Positions 1 to 8,658 of a stretch of 64,000 nucleotides of DNA are shown piece by piece (position 1 is the stretch's first letter; the number at the start of each line of letters is the position of its first letter). Under the pieces are notes generated by a model, which did not search any database, was not told the origin of the DNA, and saw only the letters and a list, made by a program, of their open reading frames with translations. Source of the stretch: Streptomyces violaceoruber (GTDB taxonomy: Bacteria; Actinomycetota; Actinomycetes; Streptomycetales; Streptomycetaceae); assembly GCF_033406955.1 (NCBI RefSeq), contig NZ_CP137734.1, forward strand, positions 2,666,001-2,730,000, read 5' to 3'. Made by a program: the position numbers and the translations under genes.

Positions 1-140
1 AGTCCAGCGACCTGCCGGTGGAACGGGTCGCCCACGAGGTCGGCTTCGCCACCGCCACCTCGCTGCGCCGCCACCTGGCCGCCGAGGCGGGAGTGGCCCC
101 CTCGGCGTACCGGCGCACCTTCCGCGCCTCGGTGCCGTAG
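1..140 (+). CDS. AraC/GlxA-type transcriptional regulator, C-terminal fragment
   Basis: The open frame entering from the left edge (codons from base 3) encodes 45 residues and stops at 138-140. It reads as the second helix-turn-helix of an AraC-family DNA-binding domain: a VERVAHEVGFATATSLRRHL-like stretch followed by VAPSAYRRTF, matching the family pattern of a GF motif, a recognition helix and the P-x-x-Y-R-x-x-F ending. The start and any N-terminal sensor domain (often DJ-1/GlxA-like in Streptomyces) lie outside the window, so the ligand cannot be inferred. It ends about 30 bases before the convergent icmA stop. Confidence 0.75.
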   Translation, partial: SSDLPVERVAHEVGFATATSLRRHLAAEAGVAPSAYRRTFRASVP

Positions 141-169
141 GGGGCGCCCCGGGTGGGTGCCGGCCTCGC

Positions 170-1870
<1,701 letters not shown>

Positions 1871-1878
1871 GCCTTCAA

Positions 1879-1902
1879 ATTTACTAGGACGTCCAAGTAA
1901 AT
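1879..1902. promoter_or_regulatory. 24-bp near-perfect palindrome at the icmA start (candidate operator)
   Basis: The arms ATTTACT and AGTAAAT flank a self-complementary GGACGTCC core. Only one symmetric position (1886/1895) breaks the dyad. It ends 8 bases before the icmA ATG, so a bound regulator would block initiation. The AT-rich arms stand out in a GC-rich genome. The regulator is unknown; the nearest candidate is the MarR-family gene at 2384. Confidence 0.7.
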
Positions 1903-1963
1903 GTCGATGGGGTACCGCCGTACGGGTGTCCGCACGGCGGTGGGACGGCTCGTGAGGGGCCGG

Positions 1964-2305
1964 TTACGCCTTGACGGGGGCGGGCGCCTCGGTGGCGGCG
2001 ACCTTCGCGTCCAGCTCCTGGGTGACCCTGCGCTCCACGAAGAAGGCGGCCGTCGGAACGGTCCCGGCGAGCAGCACCCAGAGCTGCTTCTTCACCGGCC
2101 ACTTCGCTTTGGACCCGAGGTCGAAGGCCACGACGAGGTAGATCACGTACAACCAGCCGTGGGCAATGCTGACGACCTGCGTGAAGTCGGCGGCGCCGCC
2201 CAGATCCAGGACGTACTTCGCGATCATGCCGAGGCACAGCGCGATCAGCAGCACACCGGTGACGTACGCCATGACCCGGTAGCGGGTCAGCACGCTCTTT
2301 TTCAT
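1964..2305 (-). CDS. DUF3817 small integral membrane protein
   Basis: 113 residues with about three hydrophobic segments: near 10-30 (YRVMAYVTGVLLIALCLGMI), 45-65 (IAHGWLYVIYLVVAFDLG) and 75-95 (LWVLLAGTVPTAAFFVERRV). The arrangement HGxLYVxYxVxAxDL...KWPxKK...GTVPTxxFFxERR is the DUF3817 signature; function is unknown. A second member lies at 3260-3604, with a MarR gene and a thiamine-binding-like gene between. The ATG at 2305 gives MKKSVLTRYRVM. The C-terminus is a short charged/Ala-rich tail. Confidence 0.85.
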   Translation of the reverse strand: MKKSVLTRYRVMAYVTGVLLIALCLGMIAKYVLDLGGAADFTQVVSIAHGWLYVIYLVVAFDLGSKAKWPVKKQLWVLLAGTVPTAAFFVERRVTQELDAKVAATEAPAPVKA

Positions 2306-2383
2306 GGCTACGAGCGTAACCGCCCGTTTCGCGCGATCTTCGACCGGGTCGGGCGACTCGCCGGGCCCGCCCGGCCCGCGCGC

Positions 2384-2893
2384 TCAGTCCTCGTCGAAGT
2401 CGCCCGCGGCGACCCGCAGCGGCCTGAGCATCGCGAAGATCTCGCCGCACTCCTCGGCGTCGTACGCGCCCAGGCCGAAGTCCATCGCCATCAGGTCGCG
2501 GGTGGCCGCCTCGACGACCTCGCGGCCCTTGTCGGTGATGGTGGCCAGCGTGCCGCGGCCGTCGTTGGGGTTGGGGCGCTTGGCCACCAGACCGGAGCGC
2601 ACCAGGCGGTCGACGGTGTTCGTCACGGAGGTGGGGTGCACCATCAGGCGCTCGCCGATCTTGGACATCGGCAGTTCGCCCGACTTGGAGAAGGTGAGCA
2701 GCACCAGCGCCTCGTAGCGCGCGAAGGTCAGCCCGTACGGCTTGACCACGGCGTCGACCTCACCCAGCAGGATCTGCTGGGCCCGCATGATCGAGGTGAT
2801 CGCCGCCATGGAGGGCACACCGCCCCAGCGCTGTGCCCAGAGTTCGTCGGCTCGGGCGATGGGATCGAAGGAGAGACTGAGGGGCTTCGGCAC
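2384..2893 (-). CDS. MarR-family transcriptional regulator
   Basis: 169 residues with a GTG start. It has a winged helix-turn-helix: LTFARYEALVLLTFSKSGELPMSKIGERLMV, the recognition helix HPTSVTNTVDRLVRSGLV, and the wing RPNPNDGRGTLATITDKGREVV with the conserved DxR motif. The N-terminal helix provides dimerisation. MarR proteins are usually ligand-responsive dimeric repressors of adjacent genes. It sits between icmA/DUF3817 and the thiamine-binding-like/DUF3817 pair, so it is the most plausible local regulator of these genes, including through the palindrome at 1879-1902. That assignment is inference. Confidence 0.9.
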   Translation of the reverse strand: MPKPLSLSFDPIARADELWAQRWGGVPSMAAITSIMRAQQILLGEVDAVVKPYGLTFARYEALVLLTFSKSGELPMSKIGERLMVHPTSVTNTVDRLVRSGLVAKRPNPNDGRGTLATITDKGREVVEAATRDLMAMDFGLGAYDAEECGEIFAMLRPLRVAAGDFDED

Positions 2894-2969
2894 GGCAAGA
2901 GACCTTACCGGCCGGTCACATGCCGGTCAGCTCCGTCTCGCCCTTCGATACCACCGCCCACCGGCACGG

Positions 2970-3263
2970 TCAGGGGGCGAGGTGGCGCTCGACCGTCTCG
3001 ACCTTCGACGTGAGGCCGTCCGTCACGCCGGGGCGGATGTCCGCCTTGAGGACCAGGGAGACCCGCGGCGCGCGTGCCTCGACGGCCGCCACGGCCCGCC
3101 GGACCACGTCCATGACCTCGCCCCACTCGCCCTCGACGGACGTGAACATCGCGTCGGTGCGGTTCGGCAGCCCGGACTCGCGGACCACCCGGACGGCGTC
3201 GGCGACGTACTCCCCCACGTCCTCGCCGACGCCGAGCGGCGTCACGGAGAAGGCGACGATCAT
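2970..3263 (-). CDS. MTH1187-family (DUF77) thiamine-binding-like protein
   Basis: 97 residues beginning [20 protein letters not shown] and ending HLAP. The pattern is that of the MTH1187/YkoF-like ferredoxin-fold family: an initial beta strand, the conserved T-P-LG motif, a [21 protein letters not shown] turn and a final [13 protein letters not shown] strand with a charged tail. Family members form oligomers and some bind thiamine or hydroxymethylpyrimidine-like ligands. The start overlaps the stop of the upstream DUF3817 gene by 4 bases (3260-3263), indicating translational coupling. The ligand in this organism is unknown. Confidence 0.85.
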   Translation of the reverse strand: MIVAFSVTPLGVGEDVGEYVADAVRVVRESGLPNRTDAMFTSVEGEWGEVMDVVRRAVAAVEARAPRVSLVLKADIRPGVTDGLTSKVETVERHLAP

Positions 3264-3604
3264 GCGTTGACGATCCCTTCCTGGCGGGCGCGGGAGGCGA
3301 TGACCGCGCTCTCGGCCTCGCGCTTGAGCTTGCGCTCGGCGAAGAAGCCGCCGGTCGGCAGGACCGAGAGGACGAAGTAGAGGGCGGCGGTCTTCAGCGG
3401 CCACTTGGCGCGGTTCCAGGCGTCGGCCCAGAAGATCACGTACAGCACGAAGAGGACACCGTGGATCATGCCCATCGCCGGCACCGCGTTGAAGTCGGTG
3501 GTCCGCTTCAGGACGGAGCAGACGAGCAGGAGGAGGAACGAGATCGCCTCGGGGGCCGAGACCAGGCGGAGGCGGCGGAGGGCGGTGGCGGTCTTGAGGT
3601 CCAC
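3260..3604 (-). CDS. DUF3817 small integral membrane protein (second copy)
   Basis: 114 residues with the same layout as the 1964-2305 protein: [21 protein letters not shown], then [31 protein letters not shown], then [19 protein letters not shown]. It is a clear paralogue, with three predicted membrane helices and a charged C-terminus. It forms a two-gene operon with the thiamine-binding-like gene (4-base overlap). Its promoter lies in the 184-bp divergent gap shared with the AIM24 operon, which holds two inverted-repeat elements. Function is unknown. Confidence 0.85.
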   Translation of the reverse strand: MDLKTATALRRLRLVSAPEAISFLLLLVCSVLKRTTDFNAVPAMGMIHGVLFVLYVIFWADAWNRAKWPLKTAALYFVLSVLPTGGFFAERKLKREAESAVIASRARQEGIVNA

Positions 3605-3660
3605 GGGTCACCTTCGGAAGGGAGGGATGCGCCGGTGGCGCGGGCGGTGTGCGGTCCGCC

Positions 3661-3678
3661 TTGTGAACGGAAGCACAA
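3661..3678. promoter_or_regulatory. Rex-like inverted repeat TTGTGAA-N4-AGCACAA
   Basis: An 18-bp element reading TTGTGAA, CGGA, AGCACAA. The redox repressor Rex of Streptomyces recognises TTGTGAA-N4-TTCACAA, so the left arm is perfect and the right arm differs at two inner bases. It lies 57 bases upstream of the DUF3817 start at 3604 and 110 bases upstream of the first AIM24 start. Binding by Rex is inference from the motif only. Confidence 0.4.
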
Positions 3679-3687
3679 TCGTTCGCC

Positions 3688-3704
3688 CATTGTGGCAAAC
3701 AATG
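3688..3704. promoter_or_regulatory. Perfect inverted repeat CATTGT-N5-ACAATG in the divergent gap
   Basis: Arms CATTGT (3688-3693) and ACAATG (3699-3704) are separated by GGCAA. It lies in the divergent intergenic region between DUF3817 and the AIM24 cluster, 10 bases from the Rex-like element. It is a candidate operator with an unknown protein. Confidence 0.4.
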
Positions 3705-3788
3705 CCCCAAGGGATGGACTCAGGGTCGTTCTCCACCCGTGGGCCCTGTTCTGTCCACCCGTGGCGGGGCTACTTTCAGCACGTGGCG

Positions 3789-4421
3789 ATGTTCCGACTT
3801 CAAGGCAGCAAGGTCCTCGCCGTCGACATGACCCAAGACGCCGTGAAGGCGAAGAACGGCTCGATGGTCGCGTACGACGGGGAGATGGCCTTCAAGAAGC
3901 TGAGCGGCGGCGGTGAGGGCATCCGGGGCATGGTGACCCGGCGGATCACCGGCGAGCAGATGACGGTGATGGAGGTGAGGGGGCAGGGGACCTGCTGGTT
4001 CGCGGACCGGGCCTCGGAGATCACCCTGGTGGGGCTCCAGGGCGACAAGCTGTACGTCGAGTCGAGCAACTTCCTGGCGGCCGACGCGGGGCTGCGCACC
4101 GGGACCAGTTTCACGGGCACGCGCGGCGCCTCCCAGGGCAACGGGCTGTTCACCACGACGATCGAGGGGCACGGGCAGGCGGCGATCATGTCCGACGGCC
4201 CGGCGGTGGTGCTGCGGGTCAGCGCGCAGTACCCGCTGACCGTCGACCCGGGGGCGTACGTGGCGCACCAGGGGAACCTGCGGCAGTCCTTCCAGTCGGG
4301 TGTGACCTTCCGCACGCTGTTCGGGGAGGGCGGCGGGGAGGCCTTCCAGATCCGCTTCGAGGGCGACGGACTGGTGTACGTGCAGCCGAGCGAGCGGAAC
4401 ACGATCGCGGGGGATGTGTGA
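3789..4421 (+). CDS. AIM24 (DUF124) family protein, copy 1
   Basis: 210 residues from ATG 3789 (MFRLQGSKVLAVDM); a GTG two codons earlier (3783) is possible. The sequence shows the AIM24 beta-rich repeats: KAKNGSMVAYDGEMAFKK, then GQGTCWFADRASEITLVGLQGDKLYVESSNFLA, then QGNGLFTTTIEGHGQ and DPGAYVAHQGNL. This matches the family pattern of a gain-of-membrane beta-prism protein with LFTT/L-x-G-x-G motifs. The yeast relative Aim24 is mitochondrial; bacterial members have no settled role, though some lie near Ter-type or stress genes. It is the first of three tandem, overlapping paralogues on the plus strand. Confidence 0.85.
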   Translation: MFRLQGSKVLAVDMTQDAVKAKNGSMVAYDGEMAFKKLSGGGEGIRGMVTRRITGEQMTVMEVRGQGTCWFADRASEITLVGLQGDKLYVESSNFLAADAGLRTGTSFTGTRGASQGNGLFTTTIEGHGQAAIMSDGPAVVLRVSAQYPLTVDPGAYVAHQGNLRQSFQSGVTFRTLFGEGGGEAFQIRFEGDGLVYVQPSERNTIAGDV

Positions 4422-4422
4422 G

Positions 4423-5073
4423 ATGGCCTTCGAGGAGATCAACTCCAAGATGGTCCGGGCGACCGTCGCACCGGGGCAGCGGCTGTTCAGTCAGCGCGGG
4501 GCGATGCTCGCCTACCAGGGCGAGGTGTCCTTCACCCCCAATCTGCGCGGCGGGCAGGGCGGCGTCATGTCGATGATCGGCCGCCGGGTGGCGAACGAGG
4601 ACACGCCGCTGATGACCGTCGAGGGCAGCGGCACCGTGCTCTTCGGACACGGCGGCCACCACGTCCAGGTGATCAACCTGTCGGGCGACACCCTGTACGT
4701 GGAGGCGGACCGCCTCCTCGCCTTCGAGGGCACCCTGGAGCAGAGCACGGTGTTCCTGGGCTCCCAGGGCGGGGTCATGGGCATGGTGCGGGGCCAGGTG
4801 AGCGGGCAGGGGCTGTTCACCACGTCCCTCAAGGGCCACGGCTCGGTGGCGGTGATGGCCCACGGGGGCGTCTTCGAGGTGCCCATCACCCCGCACCGCC
4901 CGGTGCGCGTCGATCCGCAGGCCTACGTCGCCCACCACGGCGACGTGCGCAACAAGCTGTCCACGGCCCTGGGCTGGCGGGACATGGTGGGACGTGGCTC
5001 CGGCGAGGCGTTCCAGCTGGAGCTGAGCGGCAGCGGCACGGTGTTCGTCCAGGCGTCGGAGGAGAAGCTGTGA
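4423..5073 (+). CDS. AIM24 (DUF124) family protein, copy 2
   Basis: 216 residues from ATG 4423 (MAFEEINSKMVRATVAPGQ); the in-frame ATG at 4414 would overlap the previous stop by 8 bases but has no room for a ribosome-binding site. AIM24 motifs are QRGAMLAYQGEVSF, GSGTVLFGHGGHHVQVINLSGDTLYVEADRLLAFE, GQGLFTTSLKGHGSVAV and DPQAYVAHHGDV, ending GSGTVFVQASEEKL. It is closely parallel to copy 1 in length and motif order. It shares an operon with copies 1 and 3, and its stop overlaps the GTG of copy 3 by 4 bases (GTGA, 5070-5073). Confidence 0.85.
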   Translation: MAFEEINSKMVRATVAPGQRLFSQRGAMLAYQGEVSFTPNLRGGQGGVMSMIGRRVANEDTPLMTVEGSGTVLFGHGGHHVQVINLSGDTLYVEADRLLAFEGTLEQSTVFLGSQGGVMGMVRGQVSGQGLFTTSLKGHGSVAVMAHGGVFEVPITPHRPVRVDPQAYVAHHGDVRNKLSTALGWRDMVGRGSGEAFQLELSGSGTVFVQASEEKL

Positions 5074-5846
5074 GCACGGTCCACCACGACCCGGCGACGC
5101 TGCCGGCCGACGACAACGTCAACGCGTACACCTTCTGTGTGGAGCTGAAGGGGAGCCAGTGGTTCCTGCAGAAGGGGAAGATGATCGCCTACTACGGGAC
5201 GATCGACTTCAACGGGATCGGGCACGGCCGGCTGGACCGTCTGGTGCGCACTTCGTTCCATTCGCCTCTGCACGCGAGCGACTGGGTCGTGGCGGAGGGC
5301 TCGGGCAAGATGCTCCTCGCCGACCGGGCCTTCGACGTGAATTCGTACGACCTCGAAGACGGCAACCTGACCATTCGCTCGGGCAACCTGCTCGCTTTTC
5401 AGCCAAGCCTCGCGCTCAAGCAGTCGATCGTGCCGGGCTTCCTGACGCTGATCGGAACCGGGAAGTTCGTGGCCGCGTCCAACGGTCCGGTGGTGTTCAT
5501 GGAACCGCCGATCCGGGTCGACCCGCAGGCCCTGGTCGGCTGGGCCGACTGCCCGTCTCCGTGCCACCACTACGACCACGGGTACATGACCGGCCTACTG
5601 GGCGGTCTACGTGCGATGACGGGGCTGGGCGGGGCCTCCGGGGAGGAGCACCAGTTCGAGTTCGTGGGCGCGGGGACGGTGCTGCTGCAGTCGAGCGAGG
5701 CGCTGATGGCGGAGCAGGCCGTGGGGGCTCCTCCGCAGCAGGCGGGGGTGCCCGGCGCGGGGGCTCCCGGAGCGTCGGGAGGCCGGTCGGGGGTACCGGG
5801 GCTTCCCGGACAGCTGGGGGACCTCCAGCGCCGCTTCGGGCTGTGA
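5070..5846 (+). CDS. AIM24 (DUF124) family protein, copy 3, with Pro/Gly/Ala-rich tail
   Basis: 258 residues with a GTG start preceded by GGAGG. It is the most divergent of the three: CVELKGSQWFLQKGKMIAYYGTIDF, then GSGKMLLADRAFDVNSYDLEDGNLTIRSGNLLAFQPSL, DPQALVGWADCPSPCHHYDHGYM, GEEHQFEFVGAGTVLLQSSE. It carries an insertion with a Cys/His cluster (CPSPCHHYDHG, around 160-170) absent from copies 1 and 2, and a disordered tail of about 45 residues rich in A, G, P and Q. The three proteins probably form a hetero-oligomer, which is inference from tandem overlap and the conserved core. Confidence 0.8.
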   Translation: MSTVHHDPATLPADDNVNAYTFCVELKGSQWFLQKGKMIAYYGTIDFNGIGHGRLDRLVRTSFHSPLHASDWVVAEGSGKMLLADRAFDVNSYDLEDGNLTIRSGNLLAFQPSLALKQSIVPGFLTLIGTGKFVAASNGPVVFMEPPIRVDPQALVGWADCPSPCHHYDHGYMTGLLGGLRAMTGLGGASGEEHQFEFVGAGTVLLQSSEALMAEQAVGAPPQQAGVPGAGAPGASGGRSGVPGLPGQLGDLQRRFGL

Positions 5847-5925
5847 GCGGTAATCTGCGGAGTGTGACATCGAACGCGTGCGCACCGTCACCGTCACGGA
5901 AAACCCCTCACTAGTTCGCCTTTCA

Positions 5926-5936
5926 ACCTTTTAGGT
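5926..5936. promoter_or_regulatory. ACCT-TTT-AGGT dyad before the MarR gene at 5948
   Basis: Short inverted repeat ACCT/AGGT with a 3-base spacer, centred about 17 bases before the ATG in an unusually AT-rich stretch. It is a candidate autoregulatory operator for the MarR protein immediately downstream, and would overlap the likely -10 region. Confidence 0.35.
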
Positions 5937-5947
5937 AGACTTCATTC

Positions 5948-6424
5948 ATGGAGACCGAGACGGCCACTCGCTGGCTGACCGATACGGAGCAGTGTGCTTG
6001 GCGCACCCACCTGGAGGTCAACAGGCTGTTGACGCACCAGCTCGAGAAGGACCTGCAGCCGTTCGGCCTGACAATGAACGACTACGAAATCCTGGTGAAC
6101 CTCTCCGAGTCGGAGGGCGACAGAATGCGGATGAGCGACCTGGCCACCGCCACGATGCAGTCCAAGAGCCGCCTCTCCCACCAGATCACCCGCATGGAGA
6201 ACGCGAACCTGGTCCGGCGGGAGAACTGCGAGTCCGACCGGCGCGGGCTCTTCGCCGTCCTCACCGAGCACGGCTTGGAGACGATGCGGAAGGTCGCGCC
6301 GCACCACGTGGCATCCGTCCGCAGGCACTTCATCGACCTGCTGGCCCCGGAAGACCTGACGGAGCTGGACAAGGCGCTCAAGCCCATCGCGGAACACCTG
6401 CGCGGGCAGCGGGGACGACCCTGA
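5948..6424 (+). CDS. MarR-family transcriptional regulator
   Basis: 158 residues. N-terminal dimerisation helix (TDTEQCAWRTHLEVNRLL), then LTMNDYEILVNLSESEGDRMRMSDLATATM, recognition helix QSKSRLSHQITRMENANLV and wing RRENCESDRRGLFAVLTEHG. The D-R-R of the wing matches the family. Unlike the MarR at 2384, it contains cysteines near the wing (Cys in ENCESD) and near the N-terminus, which could make it thiol-responsive; that is inference. Convergent with the histidine kinase gene, with only 8 bases between stops. A short AT-rich dyad precedes the start. Confidence 0.9.
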   Translation: METETATRWLTDTEQCAWRTHLEVNRLLTHQLEKDLQPFGLTMNDYEILVNLSESEGDRMRMSDLATATMQSKSRLSHQITRMENANLVRRENCESDRRGLFAVLTEHGLETMRKVAPHHVASVRRHFIDLLAPEDLTELDKALKPIAEHLRGQRGRP

Positions 6425-6432
6425 GTCCCTGA

Positions 6433-7869
6433 TCACATGTCCCGGGCCGTTCCGGCCCGGTCACCCGGCAGGCGGAGCTCGAACAGGGCGCCGCCTGCCG
6501 GTGCGTCGTGCACCGTGAGCGTGCCGCCGTGCCGTACGGCCACGTCGCGGGCGATCGCCAGCCCGAGACCGGCCCCGCCGTCGTCGCGGCTGCGCGCGTC
6601 GTCGAGCCGTACGAACCGCTCGAAGATCCGCTCCCGGTCGGCCGCCGGCACGCCTTCGCCGTCGTCGGTCACGGCGACCAGCGCCGTGTCCCCGTCCCAC
6701 CGCACGGACACCTCCACCACCGAGCGGGCGTGCCGCTCGGCGTTGTCCAGCAGGTTGGCCAGCACCCGCCCCAGCTGCCCGCGCGAGCCGGCCGCACTCA
6801 CCACGCCCTCGTCCCCCCGCACCCGCACCCCGGCCCGCCCCTCGGCCGCCTCGCGCGCGAGCGCGGCGAGGTCGACCCGGGCGTCGGCGGGCCGCTCCCC
6901 CGCGTCCAGCCTGGCCAGCAGCAGCAGATCGGCGGCGAGCCGCTGGAGCCGTACGGTGTCCGCCACGGCGCCGTCCAGATCCAGCAGCTCGGGATGCGCG
7001 GCGGCCACCTCCAGCTGGGTGCGCAGCGACGCGATCGGGCTGCGCAGCTCGTGCGAGGCGTCGGCGACGAAGCCGCGCTGCCGCTCCACCGAGGACTCCA
7101 GGGCGGCCAGCGTCTCGTTGGTGGTGGTGGCGAGCCTGGCCACCTCGTCGTGGGTGCCCGGCACCGGGACACGCCGGGCCAGGTCCTCGCTGGCGGTGAT
7201 CGCGGCCATCTCGCGCCGGATGCCCTCCACCGGGCGCAGCGCGCGCCGGGTGACGAGCCAGGTCACCCATGCCACGACCGCGAGCAGCAGCGGGAAGCCG
7301 ATCAGCATCACCGTCAGGGCGGTGTTCACGGCGCCGTGTTCGGCGGAGAGCGGGGCTCCGGCGTAGACGGTGAGCGTGCCCCGGTCCTCGGTCTTCACCG
7401 GGACGGCGGCGAAACGGTAGTCCTCCGTGTCCCCGTCGATGGTCGCCGAGCCGTCGCTGACGGTGATCCGTCCGCCGATCTCGCCGGGTTCGAGGGACTC
7501 GCCGGAGTCGTCGTCGGCGTCGTCGTCCTCCCCACCCGGGGAGGCGGCGGGCCGCGGCTTCACCGCGTCGACGCCGGTGCCGCTGATCCGCTCCAGGTCC
7601 TCGCTGGCGGCGACCAGCACCCCGTCGTCGTCGACGACCTGCACCGGCCGGTCGTCCACGTCCAGCGACAGGTCCGCGTACGGGGTTCCGACGGCCAGCT
7701 CCGTCGCCACCTCCCGCGCCGAGCGCTCGGCCTGGGTGCCCGCCTCGCCGAGCAGGTTGGAGCGCAGGGAGAGCAGGACGGCGGTGCCGGCCGCGACGAG
7801 GGCGACGGCGACCACGAGGGTGGCGGCGAGCGTGGCACGGGCCCGCACCGAGGCGAAGAGGCGGCTCAC
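6433..7869 (-). CDS. Two-component sensor histidine kinase (HAMP-HisKA-HATPase)
   Basis: 478 residues with a GTG start overlapping the regulator stop by 4 bases (GTGA, 7866-7869). TM1 is at about 13-34, an extracytoplasmic domain spans about 35-178, and TM2 is at about 183-207 (TVMLIGFPLLLAVVAWVTWLV), followed by HAMP. The dimerisation/phosphorylation helix FVADASHELRSPI has His273. The HATPase region has N-box NLLDNAERHA, DDGEGV and GAGLGLAIA. The sensor domain holds an Asp/Glu-rich loop at about 113-130 (GGEDDDADDD...), a possible cation-binding element. Transcribed after its regulator and facing a secreted acidic PepSY protein, it probably senses an envelope or cation signal. Confidence 0.93.
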   Translation of the reverse strand: MSRLFASVRARATLAATLVVAVALVAAGTAVLLSLRSNLLGEAGTQAERSAREVATELAVGTPYADLSLDVDDRPVQVVDDDGVLVAASEDLERISGTGVDAVKPRPAASPGGEDDDADDDSGESLEPGEIGGRITVSDGSATIDGDTEDYRFAAVPVKTEDRGTLTVYAGAPLSAEHGAVNTALTVMLIGFPLLLAVVAWVTWLVTRRALRPVEGIRREMAAITASEDLARRVPVPGTHDEVARLATTTNETLAALESSVERQRGFVADASHELRSPIASLRTQLEVAAAHPELLDLDGAVADTVRLQRLAADLLLLARLDAGERPADARVDLAALAREAAEGRAGVRVRGDEGVVSAAGSRGQLGRVLANLLDNAERHARSVVEVSVRWDGDTALVAVTDDGEGVPAADRERIFERFVRLDDARSRDDGGAGLGLAIARDVAVRHGGTLTVHDAPAGGALFELRLPGDRAGTARDM

Positions 7870-8534
7870 CGCCCGGTCTCCAGCCGGTAGCCGGCGCCGC
7901 GCACGGTCCGGATGAGCCCGGCACGCAGCTTGCGCCGCAGCGCGCTGACGTACACCTCGACGATGTTGGGGTCGCCGTCGTAGGCGAAGTCCCAGACGTG
8001 CTCCAGGATCTCCGCCTTGGAGACCACCTGCCCGGCCCGCACCACGAGCTGCTCCAGGACGGCGAACTCCTTGGCGGTGAGGGTGGCCTCGTCCTCGCCG
8101 AGGAAGACCCGGCGGGCGGCGGTGTCGACCCTGAGGTCGCCGTGGACGTGCACGGGCGAGGCTCCGGCCCCCTGCCCGCGCCGCCGCAGCAGGGCCTTCA
8201 CCCGGGCGACGAGGACGACGTAGGAGAAGGGCTTGGTGAGGTAGTCGTCCGCGCCCGTGTCCAGGCCCTCGGCCTCGTCGTACTCGCCGTCCTTGGCGGT
8301 GAGCATCAGGATCGGCACGTCGTGTCCGGCGGCGCGCAGAGCGGCGCAGACCCGGTAGCCGTTGAGGCCGGGCAGCATGATGTCGAGGATGACGAGGTCG
8401 TACACGCCCTCACCCGCCCGGTGCAGTCCCTCCAGGCCGTCGTGGACGACGTCCACGGCGTATCCCTCCGCGGTGAGGCCCTTGGCGAGCGACACGGCGA
8501 GGCGCTTCTCGTCCTCCACGATCAACAGGCGCAT
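7866..8534 (-). CDS. OmpR/PhoB-type response regulator
   Basis: 222 residues. Receiver domain 1-115 with acidic pocket (VEDE near the start), phospho-acceptor Asp51 (LVILDIMLPGLNG) and KPF near 102-104. The C-terminal winged-helix DNA-binding domain (about 125-222) reads LTAKEFAVLEQLV, SKAEILEHVWDFAYDGDPNIVEVYVSALRRKL, VRGAGYRLE. Members of this subfamily bind tandem direct repeats one helical turn apart, and three such repeats lie 35-66 bases upstream of its ATG in the gap shared with the divergent PepSY gene. Confidence 0.95.
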   Translation of the reverse strand: MRLLIVEDEKRLAVSLAKGLTAEGYAVDVVHDGLEGLHRAGEGVYDLVILDIMLPGLNGYRVCAALRAAGHDVPILMLTAKDGEYDEAEGLDTGADDYLTKPFSYVVLVARVKALLRRRGQGAGASPVHVHGDLRVDTAARRVFLGEDEATLTAKEFAVLEQLVVRAGQVVSKAEILEHVWDFAYDGDPNIVEVYVSALRRKLRAGLIRTVRGAGYRLETGR

Positions 8535-8568
8535 GGGTAGAGGGTCCCAAAGCCGAGCTGAAGATCCC

Positions 8569-8600
8569 TTCAGGTGGCTTCAGCCTGGCCTCAGCGTCGG
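8569..8600. promoter_or_regulatory. Three tandem TTCAG-type direct repeats (candidate OmpR-family binding site)
   Basis: Repeats TTCAGGTGGC, TTCAGCCTGGC and CTCAGCGTCGG at 8569, 8579 and 8590 are spaced 10-11 bases, one DNA turn, the arrangement typical of PhoB/OmpR-class sites. They lie in the divergent gap between the response regulator and PepSY genes. A GCTGAAG at 8556-8562 adds an inverted half-site. Confidence 0.5.
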
Positions 8601-8658
8601 TCCGCGACAGTGAAGTCACCGAAAACCGCTGGACTCTGGATGACTCGGAGGAAACCGC

